From the NCBI GenBank assembly GCA_900545745.1, contig URAD01000011.1:1-53779 (forward strand): 53,779 nucleotides of DNA, written 5' to 3'. Position 1 is the first letter of the stretch; every line of letters begins with the position of its first letter. The stretch is from an uncultured Collinsella sp. (lineage in GTDB: Bacteria > Actinomycetota > Coriobacteriia > Coriobacteriales > Coriobacteriaceae). The notes under the pieces are model-generated. The model did not search any database and was not told where the DNA came from. It saw only the letters and a list, made by a program, of their open reading frames with translations. This document shows positions 16,800 to 26,000 of the stretch, one piece after another. A program made the translations under genes and the position numbers.

Positions 16800-17681
16800 C
16801 TACACCTTCTCGGGGACGTACTTGCCCAAGAGGCCGGCAGGCTTGACGAGCAGGACGATGATCAAAACACCAAAGACGATGGAGTTGGCAAGGCTCGTGG
16901 AAATGTAAGCCTGCGCCATTGCCTCGATGATGCCGATGAGAATGCCGCCGACAAAGGCACCGGGGATGGAGCCGATGCCGCCGAAAACGGCAGCGTCGAA
17001 GGCCTTGATGCCAGGCATGGCGCCCGTGGTGGGCTGCAGGACCGGCGAGTAGGAGCACAGGAGCACGCCGGCGATGGCAGCGAGGGCGGAGCCGATGGCG
17101 AACGTCATCGAGATGGTGCGGTTGACGTTGATGCCCATGAGCTGAGCGGCGGCCTTGTCCTCGGACACGGCGCGCATGGCCTTGCCCATCTTGGTCTTAC
17201 CTGTAAAGAACATCAGGCCGGCCATGATAACCAGGCAGGCGACGATGGTGACGAGCGAGACGGCGCTTACGTTAAACTTGGCCAAGAACTCCGGCACCGG
17301 GAAGGTGACGAGCGAAGTGAAGTTCTTGGGCGTGGCGCCCCACAGAAGCTGCGCGGCGTTCTGCAGGAAGTAAGACACGCCGATGGCCGTGATCAGAACG
17401 GCCAGCGGGCCTGCTTGGCGCAGCGGCTTATAGGCCAGACCCTCAATGAGAACACCGAGAACCGTGCAGACCACACAAGAGAGAACTACAGATGCCCAGC
17501 CCGGGAGGCCGAGATACGACGTGGCGCAGAACGAGACATAGGCACCGACCATGATGACATCGCCGTGAGCGAAGTTGAGCATCTTGGCGATACCGTAGAC
17601 CATGGTGTAGCCCAACGCGATGATGGCGTAGACGCTGCCCATGGACAGGCCGTTGACCAGGTATTGGATAAAGACCGTCAT
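16800..17681 (-). CDS. livH: Branched-chain amino acid ABC permease LivH
   Basis: This is a membrane permease subunit. It shows the LivH-type N-terminal QYLVNGLSMGSVYAIIALG followed by GIAKMLNFAHGDVIMVGAY, and the C-terminal GGIGSIPGAFVGG. The ATG at 17681 lies nine bases after a GGGGG box and gives 293 residues, a normal size. It is separated from livK by 139 bp that hold a stem-loop, unlike the tight spacing of livHMGF. Confidence 0.94.
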   Translation of the reverse strand: MTVFIQYLVNGLSMGSVYAIIALGYTMVYGIAKMLNFAHGDVIMVGAYVSFCATSYLGLPGWASVVLSCVVCTVLGVLIEGLAYKPLRQAGPLAVLITAIGVSYFLQNAAQLLWGATPKNFTSLVTFPVPEFLAKFNVSAVSLVTIVACLVIMAGLMFFTGKTKMGKAMRAVSEDKAAAQLMGINVNRTISMTFAIGSALAAIAGVLLCSYSPVLQPTTGAMPGIKAFDAAVFGGIGSIPGAFVGGILIGIIEAMAQAYISTSLANSIVFGVLIIVLLVKPAGLLGKYVPEKV

Positions 17682-17757
17682 GTTCCACATCCCCCTTTCG
17701 AATAGGTTTCCAGTTAATGTATGAAACAGGGACGTTACACTGTCCCTAGATACCAAG

Positions 17758-17789
17758 CAAGCAGGGAAGGCCAAAACCTCCCCTGCTTG
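17758..17789 (-). promoter_or_regulatory. Intercistronic stem-loop between livK and livH
   Basis: Perfect 9-nt arms (CAAGCAGGG and CCCTGCTTG) enclose a 14-nt loop and there is no T-run. Such a stem-loop after the binding-protein gene often protects the upstream message or limits read-through, so that the binding protein exceeds the permease. The role is inferred. Confidence 0.45.
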
Positions 17790-17820
17790 GGATCAAAACC
17801 GCTCTATGTAAGGCGGCCAA

Positions 17821-19008
17821 TTAGGCCTGTACGTACTTGCCGTCGGTGATGACGTACGCCGTGGGCTCCTTCTGGACCTGGCCCTTATCGTTCCAGGTGA
17901 GCTTGCCGGTCAGACCGTCAACGGTAATCTTGAGCATAGCCTTGGACAGCTTCTCGGCGACCTCGGTCGGATCGGCGTCGACACCAAGACCGGCCTCCTT
18001 GACGGCCTCGGCCACCGCGTGCACGCCGTCGTAGGCGTCGGCGGCAAACTGGTCGGGGGTATCGCCGTACTTATCCTTGTAAGCGTTAACGAAGTCGGCG
18101 TTCTTCTCGTCGTCGGCGGAGAACGGGGTCATGAGCAGCAGACCCTCAGCAAGAGAGGTATCGAAGCCCTCAACGCCCAGGATGCCGTCCATGCCGTCGC
18201 AGCCCATCATCTTGACGTCGTAGCCCATGTCCTTGGCGTTCTTGAGCAGGACGGACGCCGGCGTGTAGTAGATCGGCGCAAAGATCATGGTGGCGCCGGC
18301 CTGCTTGGCCTTGGTCAGCTGGTTGGTAAAGCTCGTGGCGGAGTCGTCCTTAAAGGTCTCCTCGTCAACAATCTCGAGCTTGGACTCAGCGGCCTGGGCC
18401 TTAAAGGAATCTGCGATGCCCGAAGAATAGGCGTCGCCGGAGTTATAGAACAGCACGAACTTCTCGTCCGCATACTTCTGCGCCAGGAACTTGGCAGCGT
18501 TGACACCCTGGTTGGGGTCGGTGAAGCAAACCTGGAAGACGCAATCCTTGCCGTCGGTGACGTCCTCGGAGGACGCGGACGGGGTGATCATGAACGTCTT
18601 GGGGTCGTTACCGCACTCGGCGGCAACGGCAACCGACGCACCCGTGGTGGTCGGGCCGACGAGGGCCTGCATGCCCCAGTCGAGCAGGGTGTTGAAGGCG
18701 TTGACGGCCTTCTCGCCGTCGGCCTGGTCATCCTCGGCCTTGCTGGCAAGCGGCAGCTCCTTGGTCGAGAAATCCTTGCAGCCAAGCTCGACACCCTGGG
18801 TAACGGACTTGCCGTAGGACGCGTTGGCGCCGGTCAGCGGGCCGATGGTACCGATCTTAAACGAAGCGTCGCTCGAAGCGGAACCGCTGTCGCCGCCGTT
18901 GGAGGAGCAGCCAGCTAGAATGGACATCGCCCCCAGACCTGCTGCGCTCGCGATAACGCTCCTGCGATTCATAACAGGGTTCAATGACTTACCGGTGAGG
19001 CTCGACAT
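17821..19008 (-). CDS. livK: Branched-chain amino acid binding lipoprotein LivK
   Basis: This extracellular substrate-binding protein of the LIV transporter is lipid-anchored. The signal has twin arginines (R15-R16) and a lipobox LAGC with C34, followed by a Ser/Gly linker. The mature part has the periplasmic-binding type 1 fold: FKIGTIGPLTGANASYG, SGDAYSSGIADSF and APIYYTPASVLL. Its 395 residues are normal length. AGGAGAG precedes the ATG. It leads livKHMGF. Upstream, 19090-19215 is unusually AT-rich and probably holds the operon promoter, for example TTGAAA and TAACTA 16 bp apart. Remains of a second livK lie 272 bp upstream. Confidence 0.95.
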   Translation of the reverse strand: MSSLTGKSLNPVMNRRSVIASAAGLGAMSILAGCSSNGGDSGSASSDASFKIGTIGPLTGANASYGKSVTQGVELGCKDFSTKELPLASKAEDDQADGEKAVNAFNTLLDWGMQALVGPTTTGASVAVAAECGNDPKTFMITPSASSEDVTDGKDCVFQVCFTDPNQGVNAAKFLAQKYADEKFVLFYNSGDAYSSGIADSFKAQAAESKLEIVDEETFKDDSATSFTNQLTKAKQAGATMIFAPIYYTPASVLLKNAKDMGYDVKMMGCDGMDGILGVEGFDTSLAEGLLLMTPFSADDEKNADFVNAYKDKYGDTPDQFAADAYDGVHAVAEAVKEAGLGVDADPTEVAEKLSKAMLKITVDGLTGKLTWNDKGQVQKEPTAYVITDGKYVQA

Positions 19009-19279
19009 GCGGCTCTCCTCTCAAATCTCGTCGGGTTTCGGCTACCCGACAGGCCATCCTTCGCCGTGTTCGGCGTTCGCAAAATACTAGACGCTTTAGT
19101 TAAGGAAAGTGGCGATTATTTCAACTTTTCTTTGGATTTGTTCATTTATCCATAATTCTGCGTATTTCTATTACTTTATGCAGTAATGCCACTTTATTGT
19201 GTGAAAGTAATGTTTCCGTTCTGTTACAGGCGTCCCTGCCCTGAATAAAACGGCCTCACCGGTCGCGCTTTATGCGCAC

Positions 19280-19475
19280 TTAGGCGGCGATGTACTTGCC
19301 GTCCTGGATCACATAGGCTGTCCATGCCGTCGACACCCATTAGTGTCATGTCGTAGCTCATGTCCTTGGCGTTCTTGAGCAAAACGGACGCTGGGGTGTA
19401 ATAGATCGGGGCAAAAATAAGCGTGGCTCCAACAAGGAAACTCCTGCGGTTAAGTACGTTGTTGATGCTAAACAT
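19280..19475 (-). pseudogene. Eroded second livK copy (two internal deletions)
   Basis: The reading starts like a LivK signal (MFSINNVLNRRSFLVGA) and jumps directly into the internal LivK segment LIFAPIYYTPASVLL to VDGMD. It then jumps, out of frame, to a LivK C-terminus (YVIQDGKYIAA and stop). About 250 internal and 110 C-proximal codons are missing relative to LivK. The retained middle differs from the intact livK at several residues (SYDMTLMGVDG against GYDVKMMGCDG), so it is an old paralogue, not an assembly artefact. The signal lacks a lipobox. It is unlikely to be functional. Confidence 0.88.
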
Positions 19476-19726
19476 GGTGTCCCCCTTTTTCGCTGGCCGC
19501 AGCGCGGCCGTCTTGCGGTACGGGGCAAACCTTATGGCGCAAACGTTGACAGTTTGTTACGGAGTTCCGTTTGTAGCGAGCATGTTTCCAATGTTTCCGC
19601 AGCGTTTCGGGGGTGCCGTTTTGTGCGACTCCTGTTGCCTGGCGAGCACGCGCCCTCGGTTCACGCTAGAATGCACTCAACCTTTAAGCGGTTAATCCAT
19701 CCATAAGATGCACGAAGGAGCTATCT

Positions 19727-21070
19727 ATGAGCGAACCCCTGCGCACCGTGAACGTCGGTCTGATCGGTCTGGGAACCGTCGGCGGCGGCGTGGCCCGTCT
19801 GATCAACAGCCACCACGATGAGTACCTGGCAGCCTACGGCATCGACCTTAAGCTGACCCGCGCCTGCGCGCTTGCTTGGGAGCAGGCCGAGGCGGCAGGC
19901 ATTGAGCGCGAGGCCTTTACGAGTGACTGGCACGATGTCGTCAGCGACCCCGCCGTCGACATCGTCGTCGAGCTGATCGGCGGTGAGCATCCCGCAACCG
20001 AGATCTTCACCACTGCCTTCGAGAACGGCAAGCATGTCGTCTCTGCCAACAAGGCCCTGCTGGGCCGTCATGTCGAGACGCTCGCCGAGAAGGCGCGCGC
20101 GTGCGGCGTGCAGATTAAGTGCGAGGCCAGCTGCGGCGGCGGCATCCCCATCGTGAGCACGCTCGAGCACGACCTGGTGGGCAACAAGATCCTGACCATC
20201 GCCGGCATTCTCAACGGTACCACCAACTATATCCTGTCGCGCATGGACGCCGAGGGCGCCGATTACGCCGACGTGCTTGCCGACGCACAGGCCAAGGGCT
20301 ATGCCGAGGCCGACCCGTCCGCCGACGTCGACGGCTTCGATGCCGCCAGCAAGACGGCCATCCTCGCCTCCATCGGCTTTGGCACCCGCGTTACCACCGA
20401 CGATGTGTACCAGCAGGGTATCCGTACCATCGGTGCCGAGGACATCGCCCAAGCCCGCGAGCTCGGCTACACCATTAAGCTGCTCGGTATCGCCCGCAAC
20501 ACCGACACCGGTGTCGACGTCCGTGTGCATCCCACGCTGATTCCCGCCGACCATATGCTTGCCAAGGTCAACGGCGCCATGAACGCTGTCTACGTGGTAG
20601 GCGACGCCGTAGGCGAGACCATGTTCTACGGTGCCGGCGCAGGCTCCTTCCCCACCGCGAGCGCCGTCGTGGGCGATATCCTGTCGCTCTCCGAGCAGAT
20701 CAGCCGCGGCGTGGCTCCGCTGCCCGAGATTGAGCCCTATGGCCACAACCTCGCCTTTAAGCCCATGGACGAGCTCCAGACCAAGTACTATGTGCGCCTG
20801 AAGGTCGCCGACCGCGTGGGCGCCCTGTCCGAGACGGTCGACATCTTTGCCAAGCACAACATCTCGATCTCGCTCATCAACCAGGTCGAGGACGGCAAGT
20901 CAGGCGTCAGCGATGCCTGCTCGGTCATCTTCCTGACGCACCGCGCGCTCGAGAAGGACGTCCAGGCTGCCGCCGCCGAGCTTGCCAGCGTCGACTGCGT
21001 GGCCGAGGTCGCCAACGTCCTGCGCATCGAGGACGTTGAGGCCTGGACCGAAGGCGTCATGGCCAACTAG
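19727..21070 (+). CDS. hom: Homoserine dehydrogenase
   Basis: This enzyme reduces aspartate semialdehyde to homoserine, the branch towards methionine and threonine. The N-terminal Rossmann motif is GLIGLGTVGGG (11-21). NKALLG, GILNGTTNYILSRM and the catalytic-domain DPSADVDGFDAASK follow. The C-terminal ACT domain (YVRLKVADRVGALSE, about residue 350 onward) fits feedback control by threonine. At 447 residues it is the usual Gram-positive form. GAAGGAG precedes the ATG. It is monocistronic, with a strong terminator right behind. Upstream (19476-19726) no second gene was seen. Confidence 0.95.
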   Translation: MSEPLRTVNVGLIGLGTVGGGVARLINSHHDEYLAAYGIDLKLTRACALAWEQAEAAGIEREAFTSDWHDVVSDPAVDIVVELIGGEHPATEIFTTAFENGKHVVSANKALLGRHVETLAEKARACGVQIKCEASCGGGIPIVSTLEHDLVGNKILTIAGILNGTTNYILSRMDAEGADYADVLADAQAKGYAEADPSADVDGFDAASKTAILASIGFGTRVTTDDVYQQGIRTIGAEDIAQARELGYTIKLLGIARNTDTGVDVRVHPTLIPADHMLAKVNGAMNAVYVVGDAVGETMFYGAGAGSFPTASAVVGDILSLSEQISRGVAPLPEIEPYGHNLAFKPMDELQTKYYVRLKVADRVGALSETVDIFAKHNISISLINQVEDGKSGVSDACSVIFLTHRALEKDVQAAAAELASVDCVAEVANVLRIEDVEAWTEGVMAN

Positions 21071-21105
21071 TCCACTACTTCGAACCTCAACGAGGCCCAA
21101 CGCAA

Positions 21106-21154
21106 AAGGCGCGCTGCCTGCATCAACCGCAGGCAGCGCGCCTTGTTTTGTTTG
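21106..21154 (+). terminator. Terminator of hom
   Basis: Perfect 15-nt arms (21106-21120 and 21130-21144) enclose a 9-nt loop and are followed by GTTTTGTTTG. It lies 35 nt past the hom stop. Confidence 0.93.
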
Positions 21155-21158
21155 TAAG

Positions 21159-21328
21159 GGAAACTGCGTCCCGGTATTTCAGCTCAGAACGGGGCGAAGC
21201 TTCCCTCAGGGCCTTCTTTCGGAAACTATGTCCCATTCTGGGCGCGCATTCTGGGACACGCTTTCCGCAACGGGCTTCTCGCGGAAAGCGCATCCCACTC
21301 TGGACGCCAATTCCGGGATACATTTTCC
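21159..21328. repeat. Three tandem 46-nt hairpins, 62-bp period
   Basis: Three hairpins start at 21159, 21221 and 21283. Each is 46 nt long with 14-nt arms of the form GGAAAcTgcGTCCC and its reverse complement, around an 18-nt loop. The two spacers are each exactly 16 nt and share a GGGC-TTCT core. Arm sequences vary between units while pairing is largely kept. It lies in the convergent gap between hom and the antiporter gene. Confidence 0.85.
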
Positions 21329-21341
21329 GCGGCGGTGTCGG

Positions 21342-22904
21342 CTACTTGCCGTCGTCGTCCTCGGCTTCTTCTCTTGCATAGAGCTCCAGCATGCGGCGGC
21401 GGTATTCGCGCACGGCGAGCTTGGCGCGCTCCAGGCGGCGACGCTCATGCGGAGTCAGCTCGGACGTGTCGATCTCATCACCATAAGTCTTATCGGCAAG
21501 CAGGTGCGCCGCGTCCACGATGCGGGCATCGATGTGGCCGCTCGCCGCCTCGGCGGAAAGACGCTCGGCAATCGTATCGAGCGTAGGCAGGCCCTCGAAT
21601 ACGCGACCATGGCCATGCGAAGTCAGCAGCTCGTGCTCTCGTGCGAGCAGACTCGCCAAATCGTGATGAGCGCGCAGGATGTCGAGCGCATCGGATGGAT
21701 GCTCGGCAACTTCTGCCACGGCGGCGACCGGCGCAGCATCCACCACGCGGTAGAAGAGCTGCGCGAGCAATGGCATCAAGAACACCGTGATGGCGCCGGC
21801 GGCAACCATAACCGACGCGATGTCTTGCGACAGCGCGCCCGCGTTGACGGCAACGCTTGTCACGGCAACGATGATCGGCAGCGCCGTGGTGCAGTACAGG
21901 GCCACGGTAATGCGGCCATACGCCGACACATCGCGCGTCGCAGGGCAAATGCTCATAGAAATAAGAATGGGCACGGCACGAATAATCAACAACGCCACGA
22001 TAAAGCCCAGGAGCAGACCCGGGCGCGACGCCACGGCCGTCAGATCGATCTTTGCGCCCGATACGGTAAAGAACACCGGAATCAAAAAACCGTAGGCCAG
22101 GCCGTCGAGCTTGGTCTCGAGCGTATGGTTGCCCTCGGGGATGATATAGCGCAAGACAAAGCCGGCGGCAAAAGAACCCAACACGATGTCGAGATCAAAG
22201 ACGGCCGAGAACGCCACGAGTGTGACCAGGATGAGCACCGTCAGGCGCACGAAGGTCTGCGACGTGGTATCGGCGCGTTCCTCGACAAACGCAAAGAAGC
22301 GGCTGCCGACACGCTTGGAGCGGCTTGGGACCACAGCCAGCAACACGCAAACCACCGCAAACAAGCCAAGGATTACGAGCGTTTGGATGCCAGTGCGGGC
22401 AGACAGCAGCACCGACATGGCGAGCACAGGGCCGAGCTCACCCCAGGTGCCATACGCGAGAATCGAGTCGCCCACACGCGTGCCAGTGAGCGAGCGCTCA
22501 CGCATGATGGGCACGAGCGTGCCGAGCGCCGTCGAAGTGAGGGCAAGCGTCACGGCGATACCGTCGAAATGACTGACTGAGAACCACGGGGTAAAGCGCA
22601 CGGCAAGCCAGGCGATACCAAACGTGACGACCCACGTCGCCAAGCCGTAGCGCCCCTCGACGCCCGTAATGCTCTTGGGGTCGATCTCAAAGCCGGCAAG
22701 CAGGAACAAGAAGGCCAGGCCCAGCTCGGACACAAGCGAGACCTCAGCATCTACATGGATGACGCCGAGCATATGGGGTCCCAGCACCGCGCCGAGCACG
22801 AGCAAAAAGACCGTCTCGGGAACGGGTTTTCCGGGAATCGCCGAGGCGATAAAAGGACTCGCAAAGGCCACGAGTGCGATGATGGCGAGCGAAACGAATG
22901 CCAT
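21342..22904 (-). CDS. CPA2-type cation:proton antiporter
   Basis: This Kef/NhaA-fold antiporter has about twelve hydrophobic helices over the first 400 residues, including GLAFLFLLAGFEIDP, the family's conserved membrane motif with acidic residues. A charged cytoplasmic tail of about 110 residues follows (HERRRLERAKLAVREYRRRMLE). No TrkA-N or TrkA-C nucleotide-binding domain is present, unlike full KefB/C. It probably exchanges Na+ or K+ for protons; the ion is not determinable. The ATG at 22904 follows AAAGG. It is monocistronic and divergent from purL. Confidence 0.87.
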   Translation of the reverse strand: MAFVSLAIIALVAFASPFIASAIPGKPVPETVFLLVLGAVLGPHMLGVIHVDAEVSLVSELGLAFLFLLAGFEIDPKSITGVEGRYGLATWVVTFGIAWLAVRFTPWFSVSHFDGIAVTLALTSTALGTLVPIMRERSLTGTRVGDSILAYGTWGELGPVLAMSVLLSARTGIQTLVILGLFAVVCVLLAVVPSRSKRVGSRFFAFVEERADTTSQTFVRLTVLILVTLVAFSAVFDLDIVLGSFAAGFVLRYIIPEGNHTLETKLDGLAYGFLIPVFFTVSGAKIDLTAVASRPGLLLGFIVALLIIRAVPILISMSICPATRDVSAYGRITVALYCTTALPIIVAVTSVAVNAGALSQDIASVMVAAGAITVFLMPLLAQLFYRVVDAAPVAAVAEVAEHPSDALDILRAHHDLASLLAREHELLTSHGHGRVFEGLPTLDTIAERLSAEAASGHIDARIVDAAHLLADKTYGDEIDTSELTPHERRRLERAKLAVREYRRRMLELYAREEAEDDDGK

Positions 22905-23088
22905 GTGATGCCTTTCTCTTGTTTGCGCTTCACTGTAGCACCCTCGCCGTCCTCAACGCGCCGCGAGCTGTCGTATCATAGTGAGGTTTACAAACATGTG
23001 GCTCAAGGCGACCGCAGGGCAGACCCCGCAAACCGACCGCTGCCGCATACCGTACCGTACGCCCAACCGATCAGGAAGGCAGGAACCA

Positions 23089-26000
23089 ATGGTCTCTCGT
23101 ATCTACGTGGAGAAGAAACCCGGGTTCGACGTCGAGGCTCAGCAGCTCAAGGGCGAGCTGACCGAAATTCTCGGCATCAAGGGCATCGAGGCCCTGAGGA
23201 TCATCAACCGCTACGACGTCGAGGGCATCGACGAGGAGCTTTTCCGCTCCTGCGTGCCGACCGTCTTTAGCGAGCCCCAGGTCGATGTGACCTACGACGA
23301 GCTCCCCGCAAGCGATGGCGCCGTCTTTGCCGTCGAATTCCTGCCTGGCCAGTTTGACCAGCGCGCCGACTCCGCCAGCGAGTGCGTGCAGCTCATCAGC
23401 CAGGGCGAGCGCCCCGCCGTGCGCTCCGCCAAGGTCTATATCATCTCGGGCGCTCTGGACGAAGCCGCCATCGAGGCCATCAAGCACTACGTGGTGAACC
23501 CCGTCGAGGCGCGCATCGCCTCGCTCGACCTGCCCGAGACGCTGTACATGGAGACCCCCGAGCCCCAGCCCGTCGAGGTGCTCGACGGCTTCCGCGAGCT
23601 CGACGAGGCCGGCCTTGCCGCCTTTATCGCCGATCGCGGCCTTGCCATGGACGAAGCGGATATCGCCTTCTGCCAGCAGTACTTCCGCGATGAGGATCGC
23701 GACCCCACCATCACCGAGATCCGCGTGATCGACACCTATTGGTCCGACCACTGCCGCCACACCACCTTCGGCACCGTCCTGGACGACGTGACGATCGACG
23801 ACGCCGTGGTGCAGCAAGCCTTCGACCGCTACATGGAGATGCGCCACGAACTCGGTCGCGACACCAAGCCCGTCTGCCTCATGGACATGGGCACCATCGG
23901 CGCCAAATACCTCAAGAAGACCGGCGTCATGACCGATGTCGACGAGTCCGAGGAGATCAACGCCTGCACCGTCAAGGTGAAGGTCGATGTCGATGGCGAG
24001 GATCAGGACTGGCTGTTCCTCTTTAAGAACGAGACCCACAACCACCCGACCGAGATCGAGCCCTTCGGCGGTGCCGCCACCTGCGTGGGCGGCGCCATCC
24101 GTGACCCGCTCTCGGGCCGCAGCTATGTGTACCAGGCCATGCGCGTCACCGGCGCCGGTGACCCCACCGTCCCGGTTTCCGAGACGCTCGAGGGCAAGCT
24201 GCCGCAGCGTAAGCTCGTGACCACTGCTGCCGCCGGCTACTCCAGCTACGGCAACCAGATCGGCCTTGCCACCGGTCAGGTCAACGAACTCTATCACCCC
24301 GGTTACGTGGCCAAGCGCATGGAGGTCGGTGCCGTCGTGGGCGCTACCCCGGCAAACCACGTGCGTCGCGAGTGCCCCGCCCCCACCGACAAGATCATCC
24401 TGCTGGGCGGCCGCACCGGCCGCGACGGCATCGGTGGCGCCACCGGCTCCTCCAAGACCCAGAACACCGAGTCCATCGAGACCTCGGGCGCCGAGGTCCA
24501 GAAGGGCAACGCCCCGGTCGAGCGCAAGCTGCAGCGTCTGTTCCGCCGCGGCGACGCCTGCCGTCTGATCAAGCGCTGCAACGACTTTGGCGCCGGCGGC
24601 GTCTCGGTCGCCGTGGGCGAGCTTGCCGACGGCCTGTATGTCGACCTTGATACCGTGACCAAGAAGTACGACGGCCTGGACGGCACCGAGCTCGCCATCT
24701 CTGAATCCCAGGAGCGCATGGCCTGCGCCGTCGCCGACGGTGACGTCGAGGAGTTCATGGGCTACGCCGCCGAGGAGAACCTGGAGGCGACCGTTATCGC
24801 CGAGGTTACCGCCGAGCCACGCATGCGCATGGCCTGGAACGGCGTCGCCATCGTCGATCTGTCCCGCGAGTTCCTCAACTCCAACGGTGCGCCCAAGCAC
24901 CAGGTCGCCCACGTCTGCGCCCGCAGTGTGTGGCAGCCCAGCTGGGCCGGTACCACGCTCGCCGAGCGCATGACCTCGCTCGTCACCGACCTCAACGTCG
25001 CTTCTAACAAGGGCCTTTCCGAGCGCTTCGACTCCACCATCGGCGCCGCGACCGTGCTCATGCCCTTTGGCGGCAAGACGCAGCTCACCCCAAGCTCGGC
25101 CATGGTCGCCAAGTTCCCCGTGGACGGCGAGACCACCACGGCGAGCGCCATGGCATGGGGCTTCAACCCCTATCTGATGGAGGCCGACCAGTTTGCGGGC
25201 GCCTACCTGTCCGTGGTCGAGTCCATCGCCAAGCTCGTTGCCGCCGGCTTTGAGCACAAGCGCACCTACCTCTCCTTCCAGGAGTACTTCGAGCGCCTGC
25301 GCACCGAGGCCGAGCGCTGGGGCAAGCCCATGGCTGCCGTCCTGGGTGCCCTTATGGCCCAGGTCGACCTGGGTGCCGGCGCCATCGGCGGCAAGGACTC
25401 CATGAGCGGTTCGTTTGAGGACGAAGCCGGCGAGCTCAACGTTCCACCGACCCTGATCAGCTTCGCCGTCGCCGTGGGCAAGGCCGCCCGCGCCGTCTCG
25501 CCCGAGTTCAAGGGCCTCACGCACCGCGTCGTCCGCATCGCCCCCGCCACCTATGGCGAGGACTACCGCCCCGATGCTCAGCAGCTGCTCGCCGCGTTTG
25601 ACGCCGTCGAGGCGCTCACTGCTACCGGCAACGCCCTGGCCATCTCCACGCCCGGCTACGGCTGCGGCGCCGAGAGCCTCTTTAAGATGTGCGTCGGTAA
25701 CCAGATCGGTATCGAGCTTGCCGAGGATGTAGACGTGGAGAGCCTCTTCACCCCGCTCTACGGCAGCTTTATTGTCGAGCTCGCCGAGGATGCCGAGCTG
25801 CCCGAGGTCGCCGACGGCGTTGTCGTCGAGCCCCTGGGCACCACCGTCGAGGGCTATGTCATCGACACCGGTTCCGAAGTCATCGAGCTCTCCGAGCTCC
25901 AGGAGGCCTGGGAGAGCGGCATCGAGGGCGTCTTCACCTACCGCAGCGCCGGCGAGACCCCCGAGGTCGAGACCATCGACTTCCGCGCCAAGGATATCCA

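Noticed and set aside
15663..17705. A 680-codon open frame on the plus strand opposite livM and livH
   Set aside because: The product is a His/Asp/Gly-rich shadow of two well-recognised permease genes.
19009..19223. Riboswitch or T-box in the AT-rich livK upstream region
   Set aside because: No conserved T-box sequence, specifier hairpin or terminator/antiterminator pair could be found.
19546..19551. TTGACA upstream of hom as a -35 box
   Set aside because: No acceptable -10 box lies 16-19 bp downstream, and it is 175 bp from the gene.
21159..21328. CRISPR array reading of the regularly spaced repeats
   Set aside because: Units are self-complementary hairpins with diverged arms, only three copies, spacers of 16 nt that resemble each other, and no cas genes nearby.
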